64,000 nt of DNA from Sphingopyxis sp. JAI108 (GCF_013410105.1 NZ_JACCCJ010000001.1:992001-1056000), one strand, 5' to 3'; shown: positions 31,565-41,130, numbered from the stretch's first letter. Program-made: numbers and translations. Notes: generated by a model from the sequence alone, not told the origin.

Positions 31565-34500
31565 ATGAGTTTCCGCAACATTTCCGCTTGGTGCATTCGC
31601 AATCCGGTGCCGCCGATCGTCCTGTTCGTGCTGCTGTTGCTCGCGGGCCTCGTCAGCTTCAACCGGATGGACGTCAACGACAATCCGGACGTCGAATTCC
31701 CGCTGGTGCAGGTCGTCGTATCGCAACCCGGCGCGGCGCCGACCGAATTGGAAACGCAGGTCACGCAGCGCGTCGAGGCGGCGGTGCGCGGGGTCAGCGG
31801 CGTCGACGAACTATCCTCCTATGTCAGCGAGGGCAGCAGCCGGACGATGGTGCAGTTCGCGATCGGCACCCCGATCGACCGCGCATATAACGACGTGAAT
31901 CAGGCGATTCAGCAGATCCGCGGCGACCTTCCCGACGGCATCCTCGAGCCGCAGGTCGTTCGCATCGATGCAGCGGGCGGCCCGATCACCTATTTTGCCG
32001 TCGAAGCGACCGACATGACGCTCGAACAGTTGTCCTGGTTCGTCGACAACACGGTCGCCAAGGACCTGCTTTCGATTCCCGGCATGGCGACGGTCGGCCG
32101 CTCCGGCGGCGTCGACCGCGAGATCCGCGTGATCCTCGATCCCGCGCGCATGCAAAGCTATGGCCTGACCGCGAGCCAGGTGAACCAGCAGCTGCGGCAG
32201 GTCAACGTCAACGCCGCTGGCGGACGCACCGAAATCGCCGGCTCTGAACAGGCGGTGCGCGTGCTCGGCAACGCCGGCAGCGCGTTCCAGCTGGGCGAGA
32301 CGCGCATTTCGATCGGCGATGGCCGCACGATCCGCCTCGCCGATGTCGCCAAGGTCACCGACGGCTATGCCGAACAGCGCAACCTCGCGAAGATTGCGGG
32401 GCGTCAGGTGCTCAGCTTTTCGATCGAAAAGGCGAAGGGTGCTTCGGACGTCACGATCCACGACGAGACGATGAAGAAGCTGGAAGAGATCAAGAAGAAC
32501 AACCCCAAGGTCGACTTCAAGATTCTCTTCACCCGCACCGAATATACCAAGGAACAATATCGCAGCTCGATGCTCGCGATGATCGAGGGCGCGGTGCTCG
32601 CCGTCGTCGTCGTCTTCCTGTTCCTGCGTGACTGGCGTGCGACGCTGATCAGCGCGCTCGCGATCCCGCTGTCGGCGATCCCGACCTTCTGGTTCATGGA
32701 GATGATGGGCTTTTCGCTGAACGGCCTGTCGCTGCTCGCACTCAGCCTCGTCGCCGGCGTGCTGGTCGACGACGCGATCGTCGAGATCGAGAATATCGTC
32801 CGGCACATGCGCATGGGCAAGACGGCCTATCAGGCGTCGATCGACGCCGCCGACGAAATCGGCCTGGCGGTCGTCGCGACGACGATGTCGATCGTTGCGG
32901 TGTTCCTGCCCGTCGCGCTGATGCCCGGCGTGTCGGGGCAATTCTTCATCCAGTTCGGCATGACCGTCGTCTTCGCGGTGCTGATGAGCCTCGCCGTCGC
33001 GCGCATGATCACGCCGATGATCGCGGCCTATTTCCTGTCGGCGCAGGGCGAGCAGAGCCACGCCGAGGGACCGTGGATCGATCGTTACGAACGGATTCTC
33101 GGCTTCACGCTCGACAGTTCGAAGCAGAAGGGCGTGAAGTCGCGGTACGAGGCGTTTCCGACGCGGCTGATCTTCTTCCTGGCGCCGTTCATCGTCGCGG
33201 GAATCGCGGTGCTCGCCTTGACCTTCCAGTATTTCCAGCCGGTCCCCGCCGGCCAGGATGCGCCTAACCCGGCGCTGCATTTCCTGCTGATGACGCCGCT
33301 GTCGGCGATCATGGCATTCCTGTTGACCAGCCTGTTGATGATTTTGGGCGGGGCGCTTGCTTATGCCGCGGGTATGCGCGGTTTCGCATTCACCAATTGG
33401 GCGAAGTTCATGCTCCAGCGCGCCTATGCGCGCCTGTTCGACCATCGCGTATGGATCGTCGGGATCGGCATCTTCGCCTTTGCGTCGAGCATCGGGCTGT
33501 TCATGATCCTGCCGCAGCAATTTCAGCCTACGACCAACAGCGATTACAGCCAGATCCGCTATGAATTGCCGCCGGGATCGACGCTGGCGCAGAGCGAGAC
33601 GATCGCCGATCAGATCAACGCGATCCTGCGCGACGATCCGGTGATCGAAAACGCCTTCTACGACGTCAATGTCGGCGGCGGGAATGCGTTCCTGACGCTG
33701 AAGAAGGACCGGCCCGTCACCAGCGTCGAATGGGAACGCGGCCTGCAGCCCAAGATGGCGGCGATCCCCGACGCGCGCGTGTCGTTCCAGAGCCAGTCGG
33801 GCGGCTTTTCGGGTCGTGACATCACCTTCATCATCGGCGGCGACGATCCGGTGGCGCTCGAACGCCATGCGCGCAAGATCGTCGACGAGATGAGCCGGCT
33901 CAAGGAACTGCGTGCGCCGCGGGTCGAAGGCGACATTCCGCGCCCCGAAATCATCGTCAATCCGCGCATGGACCTTGCCGCCGAACTCGGCGTGACGACC
34001 GCCGCGCTCAGCCAGACGATCCGCATCGCGACGATCGGCGACATCGACCAGAATGCCGCTAAATTCTCGCTCTCCGACCGCCAGATCCCGATCCGCGTGC
34101 TGCTGTCCGAAGATTCGCGCCGTGCGCTTGCGACGATCGAGAATCTGCCGGTGCCGACCTCGCGCGGGACGACGGTGCCGCTGAAATCGGTCGCGACGAT
34201 CGGCTTTGGCGCGGGCCCGACCGAGCTTCGCCGCTATAACCAGACGCGGCGGATCGTGATCGGGGCGGATCTTGCGCCGGGGCTGGTGACGGGCGACGCG
34301 CAAAAGAAGATCGATGCGCTGCCCTCGATCAAGAATATGCCTCAGGGCATCCGCAAGGTCATTCAGGGTGATGCCAAATGGCAGGCGGAGATGATGACCA
34401 ACTTCATGGTCGCGGTCGTGTCGGGGCTTCTGCTGGTCTTTGCGACGCTGGTGCTGCTCTATCGCCGTTTCCTGTCGCCGCTCGTCAATATGTCGTCCTT

Positions 34501-34981
34501 GCTGCTCGCGCCGCTCGGCGGGCTGCTCGGCCTGCTCATCACCGGCATGGAAGTGTCCATGCCCGTGTTCATCGGTTTGCTGATGCTGCTCGGTATCGTT
34601 GCGAAAAACTCGATCCTGCTTGTCGATTTCGCGATCGAGGAGATGGACAAGGGCATCGGCAAGACCGCTGCGCTGATGGATGCGGGCCGCAAGCGCGCGC
34701 AGCCCATCGTCATGACCACGGTCGCGATGGTCGCCGGCATGATCCCGACTGCCATCTCGCTGTCGGGTGACGGGGCATGGCGCGCGCCGATGGGCGTGGT
34801 CGTGATCGGCGGGCTGATCCTGTCGACGCTGCTGACGCTGCTGATCGTCCCGGCCGGTTTCAGCCTTGCCGACAGCATCGAAAAGCGTCTTGGCCGCTTC
34901 TTCTCGGCGAACCTGCTGACCTACCGCAAGGGCGACGACGGAAAGCCGCACGGCGAAGCCGTGCCCGATCCCGCCGAGTGA
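31565..34981 (+). CDS. RND-superfamily efflux permease (HAE1-like) with membrane insertion
   Basis: A 1,138-residue proton-driven pump of the AcrB type. The core features are present: an N-terminal membrane helix (PPIVLFVLLLLAGLVSF), two large periplasmic loops, and the membrane aspartates of the proton relay in LSLVAGVLVDDAIVEIENI. The length is about 90 residues above the normal 1,030-1,050. The excess is around residues 515-620 (about 33105-33420), where LIFFLAPFIVAGIAVLALTF and a second hydrophobic stretch (LLMTPLSAIMAFLLTSLLMILGG) lie between the two pseudo-symmetric halves. It follows its adaptor after 41 bases. The substrate range is unknown. Confidence 0.95.
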   Translation: MSFRNISAWCIRNPVPPIVLFVLLLLAGLVSFNRMDVNDNPDVEFPLVQVVVSQPGAAPTELETQVTQRVEAAVRGVSGVDELSSYVSEGSSRTMVQFAIGTPIDRAYNDVNQAIQQIRGDLPDGILEPQVVRIDAAGGPITYFAVEATDMTLEQLSWFVDNTVAKDLLSIPGMATVGRSGGVDREIRVILDPARMQSYGLTASQVNQQLRQVNVNAAGGRTEIAGSEQAVRVLGNAGSAFQLGETRISIGDGRTIRLADVAKVTDGYAEQRNLAKIAGRQVLSFSIEKAKGASDVTIHDETMKKLEEIKKNNPKVDFKILFTRTEYTKEQYRSSMLAMIEGAVLAVVVVFLFLRDWRATLISALAIPLSAIPTFWFMEMMGFSLNGLSLLALSLVAGVLVDDAIVEIENIVRHMRMGKTAYQASIDAADEIGLAVVATTMSIVAVFLPVALMPGVSGQFFIQFGMTVVFAVLMSLAVARMITPMIAAYFLSAQGEQSHAEGPWIDRYERILGFTLDSSKQKGVKSRYEAFPTRLIFFLAPFIVAGIAVLALTFQYFQPVPAGQDAPNPALHFLLMTPLSAIMAFLLTSLLMILGGALAYAAGMRGFAFTNWAKFMLQRAYARLFDHRVWIVGIGIFAFASSIGLFMILPQQFQPTTNSDYSQIRYELPPGSTLAQSETIADQINAILRDDPVIENAFYDVNVGGGNAFLTLKKDRPVTSVEWERGLQPKMAAIPDARVSFQSQSGGFSGRDITFIIGGDDPVALERHARKIVDEMSRLKELRAPRVEGDIPRPEIIVNPRMDLAAELGVTTAALSQTIRIATIGDIDQNAAKFSLSDRQIPIRVLLSEDSRRALATIENLPVPTSRGTTVPLKSVATIGFGAGPTELRRYNQTRRIVIGADLAPGLVTGDAQKKIDALPSIKNMPQGIRKVIQGDAKWQAEMMTNFMVAVVSGLLLVFATLVLLYRRFLSPLVNMSSLLLAPLGGLLGLLITGMEVSMPVFIGLLMLLGIVAKNSILLVDFAIEEMDKGIGKTAALMDAGRKRAQPIVMTTVAMVAGMIPTAISLSGDGAWRAPMGVVVIGGLILSTLLTLLIVPAGFSLADSIEKRLGRFFSANLLTYRKGDDGKPHGEAVPDPAE

Positions 34982-35054
34982 AAATTACCAGCGACCGGTG
35001 CGGCATCGCGTCGCGCCGGTTGCAACCTTTGGCGGCTTTCGCCATTTGGTTCGC

Positions 35055-36320
35055 ATGACCGACAGCGTTTCCGCCCGGCCGATTGGCGTTTCCATACCGG
35101 CAAGAGGCTCGAACATTCGCGTCGTGGCGACCGGAATGCTCGTCGTCATGGCGATCGTCTTTGTCGGCGCCAAAACTTATCAGGATGTCCATCCCGCGAT
35201 CGGTTTCGTCCGCGCCTTCGCCGAGGCGGCGATGGTCGGCGGGCTCGCCGACTGGTTCGCGGTCACGGCGCTGTTTCGCCATCCGATGGGGCTGCCCATC
35301 CCGCACACCGCAATCGTTCCGCGCAACAAGAACCGCATCGGCGACACGCTCGCGCGTTTCCTGCTCACGAATTTCCTGCTGCCGCGGCTGATCGCGCGCA
35401 AGATGCAAACGGTCGACGTCGCGGGCGCGGTCGGCAAGTTCCTGTCGGAACCGGGCGAGGGCGGCGGGCGGCTGCGGCTCGGCGCATCGCGGATCATCGC
35501 CGACGGTTTGGGTGCGCTCGACCAGCAGCGGCTGGGCGGCATGGTGAAGTCGGCGATCGCCGATCGCCTGCGCGAACTCGACGTCGCCCCCTTGCTCGGT
35601 CAGGCCTTGCAGGCGGCGCTTGCCGAGGGGCGGCACCAGCCGCTGCTCGACGCGATGGTCAAATGGGGATCGAAGACGCTCGAACTCAACGAGCATCTGA
35701 TCCACCAGATGGTGCACGACAATTCGAACGCGATCGTGCGTTTTACCGGTCTCGACGAAAGCATTTCCAACCGCATCGTCGCCGGGCTGTCGAAGCTTTT
35801 GAGCGAAATGGCGGTCGACGAGACGCACCCGCTGCGTATTCGCGTCGAGGAAGGGCTCGCCAAGATGGCGCTCGACCTGCAGCATGACCCCGAAGTGAAG
35901 GCGAAGGTCGCACGGGTTCGCGACGAGTTGCTCGAAAACAGGGCGGTCAAGCGCTGGCTCGACGGCCTGTGGGAACAGGGGCGCACCGCGCTGCTCAAGG
36001 CTGCGCGCAATCCCGACACGATGCTCGCCGGGCGGATCGGCGAGCTCGTCACCCAATTCGGTGCAATGCTGGGCGAAGACGCGGGGATCAAACGCACGCT
36101 CAATCGCTATGCGCGCCGCGCGGTCGTGGGGATCGTCGACAGCTATGGCGAGACTGCGCTCAAGCTGGTGTCCGACACCATCCGCGGCTGGGATGCGAAG
36201 ACGATCACCGACCGGCTTGAGAACGCCGTAGGCGACGATTTGCAATATATCCGCATCAACGGCACACTCGTCGGCGGGCTGGTTGGTGTGTTGATCCACA
36301 CGGTGGACGTGCTGATCTAG
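35055..36320 (+). CDS. DUF445 (YjiN-like) membrane protein
   Basis: A 421-residue protein with a short N-terminal extension, a membrane helix (VVATGMLVVMAIVFVGAKTY), the family core VRAFAEAAMVGGLADWFAVTALFRHPMGLPIPHTAIVPRNKNRIGDTLARF, and a long helical middle, ending in a hydrophobic segment (GTLVGGLVGVLIHTVDVLI). DUF445 proteins sit in the inner membrane; the function is unknown. The ATG at 35055 is the best conserved start although its ribosome-binding site is weak. It converges with the next gene: both use the shared CTAG at 36317-36320. Confidence 0.87.
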   Translation: MTDSVSARPIGVSIPARGSNIRVVATGMLVVMAIVFVGAKTYQDVHPAIGFVRAFAEAAMVGGLADWFAVTALFRHPMGLPIPHTAIVPRNKNRIGDTLARFLLTNFLLPRLIARKMQTVDVAGAVGKFLSEPGEGGGRLRLGASRIIADGLGALDQQRLGGMVKSAIADRLRELDVAPLLGQALQAALAEGRHQPLLDAMVKWGSKTLELNEHLIHQMVHDNSNAIVRFTGLDESISNRIVAGLSKLLSEMAVDETHPLRIRVEEGLAKMALDLQHDPEVKAKVARVRDELLENRAVKRWLDGLWEQGRTALLKAARNPDTMLAGRIGELVTQFGAMLGEDAGIKRTLNRYARRAVVGIVDSYGETALKLVSDTIRGWDAKTITDRLENAVGDDLQYIRINGTLVGGLVGVLIHTVDVLI

Positions 36321-37108
36321 GCGCCTGCCGCCAGCCCCTCGCGAAAGCTGGGATAGCGCGGTGTCCAGCCGAGCAGGCGCTTTGCCTTGCCGTTCGCGAC
36401 GCGGCGGTTCTCGGCGTAGAAGGCGCGCGCGGCAGGTGACAGGCCGGCTTCGTCCAGTGATCGCAGCGGTGGGAGCGGGGCACCAAGCATTACGCAGCCC
36501 CATTCGACGAGGCGGTTCTGGTGGCAGGGCTCGTCGTCGGCGAGATTGTATACCCCTGCAGGCCCACGGAAGGACGCGATGACGCCGCCGGCGATATCGT
36601 CGATGTGGATGCGGCTGAAGACCTGGTCGGGCGATGTGATGCGATGCGCGCGACCTTCGGCGATGCGATCGAGAATCGAGCGGCCGGGGCCATAGATGCC
36701 GGGAAGACGAAAAACGCGAACGTCGCCGCGTAGTGCCCGCCATTCCGCATCGGCGGCATTGCGGTCGGGCCGACGGCCCTTGACCGGCGCGCTTTCGTCG
36801 ACCCATGCACCTCCGGCATCGCCATAGACGCCGGTCGACGAAAGATAGCCGGTCCATGCGGCAGGCGCGATGGCGATCGCGTCTCCATAGCGCGAGAGGA
36901 CCGGATCGTCGCCTTCGGCGGGAGGCACCGACGACAGGATATGCGTCGATGTCCGCAGCGCGGCGAGCACCGCCGCCGCGTCGTCAAATGCGGTCGTGTC
37001 GCCGCGTCCGTCCCGCGTTGTCCCGATCACCTCCCAGCCGCGCGCGCGGAGGCGCCCGGCGAGATGGCTCGCGGCATAGCCCATTCCGAAAATCAGCATC
37101 TGTACCAT
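36317..37108 (-). CDS. NAD(P)-dependent epimerase/dehydratase-like protein (SDR, YeeZ type)
   Basis: The 263-residue protein starts with the Rossmann motif FGMGYAASHLAGRLRARGWEVIGTTRD and has an SSTGVYGD stretch where the catalytic Tyr sits, followed by RLPGIYGPGRS. The order fits extended SDR proteins of the YeeZ type; the usual Tyr-x3-Lys is not clear, since the Tyr in GVYGD is followed by AGGAW and no lysine at the normal spacing, so catalysis may be lost or altered (inference). It is transcribed alone, against DUF445, and shares stop bases with it. The start ATG at 37108 lacks a strong ribosome-binding site; the motif begins six residues on, so it fits. Confidence 0.8.
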   Translation of the reverse strand: MVQMLIFGMGYAASHLAGRLRARGWEVIGTTRDGRGDTTAFDDAAAVLAALRTSTHILSSVPPAEGDDPVLSRYGDAIAIAPAAWTGYLSSTGVYGDAGGAWVDESAPVKGRRPDRNAADAEWRALRGDVRVFRLPGIYGPGRSILDRIAEGRAHRITSPDQVFSRIHIDDIAGGVIASFRGPAGVYNLADDEPCHQNRLVEWGCVMLGAPLPPLRSLDEAGLSPAARAFYAENRRVANGKAKRLLGWTPRYPSFREGLAAGA

Positions 37109-37154
37109 CGCGCGCCTTATTGCGCGTCGGCGGCGCCATGCCTAGATCGAATAG

Positions 37155-39755
37155 ATGACCGATGCTTCCTCCACGCCCGCCATTCCTGCCACGATCCATC
37201 GCGGCGATTATCGCCCGCCCGAATGGCAGGTTCCCGACATCACGCTCGATTTCGCGCTGGGGCTCGATGAAACGAGGGTGGCGTCGACGCTGTCCGTCGT
37301 GCGCCATGTCGATGCGCCGGCGCCGCTCGTGCTACGCGGTGACGGGCTGACCGCCGCGGTGGTGCGCGTCGATGGCGAGGGATGGAATGATTGGCGGATG
37401 GATGGGCCCGATCTCGTGATCGATCTGGGCGACCGGCCCGAAGCGATGGTCGAAATCGAGACAGTCATCAACCCGGCCGCCAATACGCAGCTGATGGGGC
37501 TCTATGCCTCCAACGGCATGCTTTGCACCCAGTGCGAGGCGGAGGGCTTTCGCCGCATCACCTTCCACCCCGACCGGCCCGATGTGCTCAGCCGCTACAA
37601 GGTTCGCATGGAGGGCGACAAGGCGGCCTTCCCGATTCTGCTTTCGAACGGCAATTGCGTCGATCGGGGTGACGGGGAAGGCGGCACGCACTGGGCTTTG
37701 TGGGAAGATCCATGGCCGAAACCCTCCTACCTCTTCGCGCTCGTCGCGGGCGATCTTGTCGTCAACCGCGACAGCTTCAGGACCATGTCGGGGCGAAAAG
37801 TCGAACTCGGCATCTGGGTGCGCGCGGGCGACGAGGGGCGCACCGGGCACGCGATGGACGCACTCAGGAACAGCATGAAATGGGACGAGGAGGTCTATGG
37901 CCGCGAATATGACCTCGACCTGTTCAACATCGTCGCGGTCGGCGATTTCAACATGGGGGCGATGGAGAACAAGGGGCTGAACATCTTCAACACCCGTTAC
38001 ATCCTCGCCGATCCCGATACCGCGACCGACCTCGATTATGACGGCGTCGAAGGCGTTGTCGCGCACGAATATTTTCACAACTGGTCGGGCAACCGCGTTA
38101 CCTGCCGCGACTGGTTCCAATTGAGCCTGAAAGAGGGCTTCACCGTCTTTCGCGACCAGAATTTCTCGGCCGACATGGGCTCGCCCGCGGTCAAGCGGAT
38201 CGAGGATGTCCGCTTGCTTCGCGCCGCGCAATTTCCCGAGGATGCGGGGCCGCTCGCGCACCCGATCCGCCCCGATAGCTATCAGGAAATCTCGAACTTC
38301 TATACCGCCACTGTCTATAACAAGGGCGCCGAGATCATCCGGATGATGGCGACGATGGTGGGGCCGGAGCGGTTCCGAAAGGGCACCGACCTTTATTTCG
38401 AACGCCACGACGGCGAAGCGGCGACGTGCGAGGATTTTGTGCGCGCGATCGAGGATGGCGCGCAAGTCGATCTCGGTCAGTTTCGCCTGTGGTATGGGCA
38501 GGCGGGCACGCCGCGGATTACCGCGCGGATCGACACCGATGCGGCGACCGGCGATTATATGCTCCATCTGGCGCAGGCCGTGCCGCCGACACCGGGACAG
38601 CCCGATAAGGCACCGATGCTGATCCCGCTGCGCATCAAGGCCTATGATCCGCACGGCGGCCAAGGCGAAGAGGGCGAGCAGCTCTTGCTGCTCGACCGCG
38701 CCGAAATGGCGGTGCCGCTCGGTCGGTATACCAGCCGGCCGATGCTTTCGATCAACCGCGGTTTTTCGGCGCCGGTGATCGTCGATTTCGCGCGCGAAGA
38801 AGGCGAACTTGCCTGGCTCGCCGCGAATGACGACGATCCGTTCGCCCGCTATGAGGCGTTGCAGCAGTTGATGCTTGACGCACTCGTCGCCGCGGTGTCG
38901 GGGAAGGGCGGCGGCCGCAACGCGGTGATCGACGCCGTGGCGCAGACACTGGCGGGCCGCACCGGCGATCCTGCTTTCGTTGCGGAGGCGGTGCTGCTTC
39001 CCAGCGAAGCCTTTATCGGCGATCAGATGGTGACGGTCGACCCCGATGCGATCCGCCGTGATCGACTGGCATTGCAAGCCGCGATCGGCGCCGCGCTGGA
39101 AGGGGAGTGGCGTGCGATCCTCTCCGGCGGTGCTCCGCCGGCGACGGACCTGTCGCCCGGGGCGAAGGGCGCGCGACGTCTGCGCGGCGTCGCGCTCGCT
39201 TATCTTGCGGCGGCAGGTTTTGATGATGCCGCCGCGCTGGCGTTTCGCGTCTTCTCCGATGCCGACGGGATGACCGAACGGCAGGCCGCGCTCGCGACGC
39301 TGGCGCATGGCGACAGCGAAGAGCGCGTGGCGGCGCTCGACATTTTCTATCAGCGCTATCGCGACAACCCGCTGGTGCTCGACAAATGGTTCCAGGTGCA
39401 GGCATGGTCGCTGCGTCCCGACACGGTCGACGCGGTGAAGGAGCTTGCGCTGCATCCCGACTTTACGTTGACCAATCCCAATCGCGTGCGTTCGCTCTAT
39501 GGTGCGCTCACGGGCAATCAGGCGGCGTTCCACCGGGCCGACGGCGCGGGCTACCGGCTGATCGCCGACCTCGTCATCGCGCTCGATCCAAAGAATCCGC
39601 AAACTGCGGCGAAGATGATCCCGCCGCTCGGCCGCTGGAAGCGGTTCGACGAGGGCCGGCAGGCGCTGATGAAGGCCGAACTGGAGCGCGTCCTTGCGCA
39701 GCCCGGGCTATCGCGCGACGTAATGGAGCAGGCTTCGAAGAGCCTGCTCGGTTGA
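37155..39755 (+). CDS. pepN: Aminopeptidase N (M1 family)
   Basis: An 866-residue cytoplasmic zinc aminopeptidase of the E. coli PepN type. It has the substrate motif GAMENKG, the zinc motif HEYFHNW with the downstream glutamate in SLKEGFTVFRDQNFS, and the C-terminal helical domain. It removes N-terminal residues from peptides and takes part in final peptide breakdown. The start at 37155 lies 46 bases from the divergent epimerase gene, so the promoters overlap. Confidence 0.95.
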   Translation: MTDASSTPAIPATIHRGDYRPPEWQVPDITLDFALGLDETRVASTLSVVRHVDAPAPLVLRGDGLTAAVVRVDGEGWNDWRMDGPDLVIDLGDRPEAMVEIETVINPAANTQLMGLYASNGMLCTQCEAEGFRRITFHPDRPDVLSRYKVRMEGDKAAFPILLSNGNCVDRGDGEGGTHWALWEDPWPKPSYLFALVAGDLVVNRDSFRTMSGRKVELGIWVRAGDEGRTGHAMDALRNSMKWDEEVYGREYDLDLFNIVAVGDFNMGAMENKGLNIFNTRYILADPDTATDLDYDGVEGVVAHEYFHNWSGNRVTCRDWFQLSLKEGFTVFRDQNFSADMGSPAVKRIEDVRLLRAAQFPEDAGPLAHPIRPDSYQEISNFYTATVYNKGAEIIRMMATMVGPERFRKGTDLYFERHDGEAATCEDFVRAIEDGAQVDLGQFRLWYGQAGTPRITARIDTDAATGDYMLHLAQAVPPTPGQPDKAPMLIPLRIKAYDPHGGQGEEGEQLLLLDRAEMAVPLGRYTSRPMLSINRGFSAPVIVDFAREEGELAWLAANDDDPFARYEALQQLMLDALVAAVSGKGGGRNAVIDAVAQTLAGRTGDPAFVAEAVLLPSEAFIGDQMVTVDPDAIRRDRLALQAAIGAALEGEWRAILSGGAPPATDLSPGAKGARRLRGVALAYLAAAGFDDAAALAFRVFSDADGMTERQAALATLAHGDSEERVAALDIFYQRYRDNPLVLDKWFQVQAWSLRPDTVDAVKELALHPDFTLTNPNRVRSLYGALTGNQAAFHRADGAGYRLIADLVIALDPKNPQTAAKMIPPLGRWKRFDEGRQALMKAELERVLAQPGLSRDVMEQASKSLLG

Positions 39756-39764
39756 GCGTGCCCG

Positions 39765-40085
39765 TCAGGCGGGGGCGAAGAGCTTCGTCCCGGCGACGCC
39801 CACGACGATCAGCGCCATGAAGCCAAGTTGCACGGCGCTCACCTTCTCGCCGAACAGGATGATGCCGCCGATGATCACGCCGATGGCGCCGAGCCCGGTC
39901 CAGATCGCATAGGCCGTTCCCGCGGATATTTCGCGCATCGCGAAGGCGAGCAGCGCCATGTTCAGGAAACTGAGCGAAACCGGAACGAGCGACGCCTGCC
40001 ACGACCCGGCCGTTGCGGCCCATTTCAGGCTGAGTGCCCAGACGATTTCGGTGAAGACGGCGATTGCGAGGATGAGCCACCCCAT
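39765..40085 (-). CDS. sugE: SugE/Gdx-type small multidrug resistance protein (guanidinium exporter)
   Basis: A 106-residue four-helix SMR protein close to E. coli SugE: MGWLILAIAVFTEIVWALSLKW carries the essential glutamate (residue 13), and GTAYAIWTGLGAIG matches the SugE pattern. This subgroup (Gdx) exports guanidinium in exchange for protons and is often under guanidine riboswitch control. I chose the ATG at 40085, which follows GAAGGAAA; the ATG at 40157 would add 24 residues that instead belong to the structured leader. It converges with pepN nine bases away. Confidence 0.92.
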   Translation of the reverse strand: MGWLILAIAVFTEIVWALSLKWAATAGSWQASLVPVSLSFLNMALLAFAMREISAGTAYAIWTGLGAIGVIIGGIILFGEKVSAVQLGFMALIVVGVAGTKLFAPA

Positions 40086-40200
40086 TTTTGATTTCCTTCG
40101 AATTTCCGGGCTCGAAGGAATGGGCGCAGCCGGAAACCCGAAAGAGGCTGCGCGCATCGACTTGGGAGTGTCGTGGCGGCGCTCCTAGGTCGATGTCGGC
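40086..40200 (-). promoter_or_regulatory. Three-hairpin leader upstream of sugE (candidate riboswitch)
   Basis: In the sugE sense direction, three stems follow one another: CATCGAC / GTCGATG (40195-40189 with 40161-40155), enclosing GGAG / CTCC; GCGCAGCC / GGCTGCGC (40153-40146 with 40131-40124), closed by a 14-base loop; and CCTTCGA / TCGAAGG (40118-40112 with 40101-40095). The 3' arm of the last stem contains the AAGG of the ribosome-binding site, so folding would hide it. Perfect pairing of all three stems argues for selection. It does not match the guanidine-I, -II or -III consensus that I remember. Confidence 0.55.
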
Positions 40201-40215
40201 GCGATGGCAAGCGCC

Positions 40216-41130
40216 TCAGGCGCTCGCGAGAAAGGCGAGCAGATCGGCGTTCAGCCGCTCGACATGCGTCAGCGGCAGCCCGTGAGGCGCTTGGTCATAG
40301 AGGCTGAGCGTCGCCTGCGGAATCAGGGCCGCGGTCGCCCTGGCCGTCAGCGCCAAGGGCGCCGAGGCATCGCGGTCGCCGTGAATGATCAGCGCCGGAA
40401 CGTCGATCCGCCGCACATCGGCTCGGAAATCGGTAGCGAAATTCGCCTGCGCCAGCTGCGCCGCCGCCAGCAGCGAGGTCGACATCATCATCGCCTGACC
40501 CCATGTCACCATCGCTGCCGAGGTCTCGGGCGTGAAGAAGGGCTTGGTGTTGGCGGCGATCCATGCCGGGAAATCGCGCGCGAGCAGGTCGGCCCCCGCG
40601 GCGAGCGTCACCGGATCGACGCCGCCGGGATTGTCGGCGCGCTTCATCAGGCAGGGCGTGATCGTGCCGACAAGCACCACGCGCGCGATACCTCGCCCGC
40701 CGTGCCGCGCGAAATAACGCGCGACCTCGGTGCCGCCCATCGAATGCGCGACGACGGTCACGCCGTCGAGCTCCAGTCCGTCGATGACCGCCGCCAGATC
40801 GTCGGCGAGCGTGTCATGGTCGTAGCCGCGGCCCGGATCGGCCGAGCGGCCGTGCCCGCGCCGGTCATAGGCGATCGCGCGATAGCCCTTCCGCGTGACG
40901 CCAAGCATCTGATAACCCCAGAAATCGGATGGCAGCGCCCAGCCCGACAGGAACAGGACGGGCCGACCTGCGCCCCAGTCGCGGACGAACAGCGACGTCC
41001 CGTCCCTGGCGGCGACGAAACTCTCGGCCGGTCGCCTCGCCTGCGGGGCTGCGGCGAGAGCGCGGGCGGGCGGCAAAAATGCTCCTGCCGCGAAAAGGCC
41101 TGCCAATGACATGATTTCGCGCCTGTGCAT
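40216..41130 (-). CDS. Exported alpha/beta hydrolase (esterase/chloroperoxidase-like)
   Basis: A 304-residue protein with a signal sequence (SLAGLFAAGAFLPPARALAA) and the alpha/beta-hydrolase triad: nucleophile serine in VVAHSMGGTE, acid in IIHGDRDASAP and histidine in QAPHGLPLTH. The core AYDRRGHGRSADPGRGYDHDTLADDLAAVID is typical of the non-heme haloperoxidase/arylesterase group. The product probably acts in the periplasm. The gene precedes sugE on the same strand, but the long leader separates them. Substrate unknown. Confidence 0.85.
   Translation of the reverse strand: MHRREIMSLAGLFAAGAFLPPARALAAAPQARRPAESFVAARDGTSLFVRDWGAGRPVLFLSGWALPSDFWGYQMLGVTRKGYRAIAYDRRGHGRSADPGRGYDHDTLADDLAAVIDGLELDGVTVVAHSMGGTEVARYFARHGGRGIARVVLVGTITPCLMKRADNPGGVDPVTLAAGADLLARDFPAWIAANTKPFFTPETSAAMVTWGQAMMMSTSLLAAAQLAQANFATDFRADVRRIDVPALIIHGDRDASAPLALTARATAALIPQATLSLYDQAPHGLPLTHVERLNADLLAFLASA

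Noticed and set aside
31811..34951. A 1,046-codon open frame opposite the RND permease gene
   Set aside because: It is antisense to a clear RND pump with all its motifs. High GC with stops avoided on the opposite frame explains it; the residue mix (Arg, His, Asp, Gln) is that of a shadow.
37332..39602. A 756-codon open frame opposite pepN
   Set aside because: Antisense to a complete aminopeptidase N with zinc motif; no ribosome-binding site or known domain.
40086..40157. A longer start for SugE (24 more residues)
   Set aside because: The extra part falls in the hairpin leader, has Pro/Ser/Arg content without a membrane helix, and SMR proteins are about 105 residues with the helix at the start.
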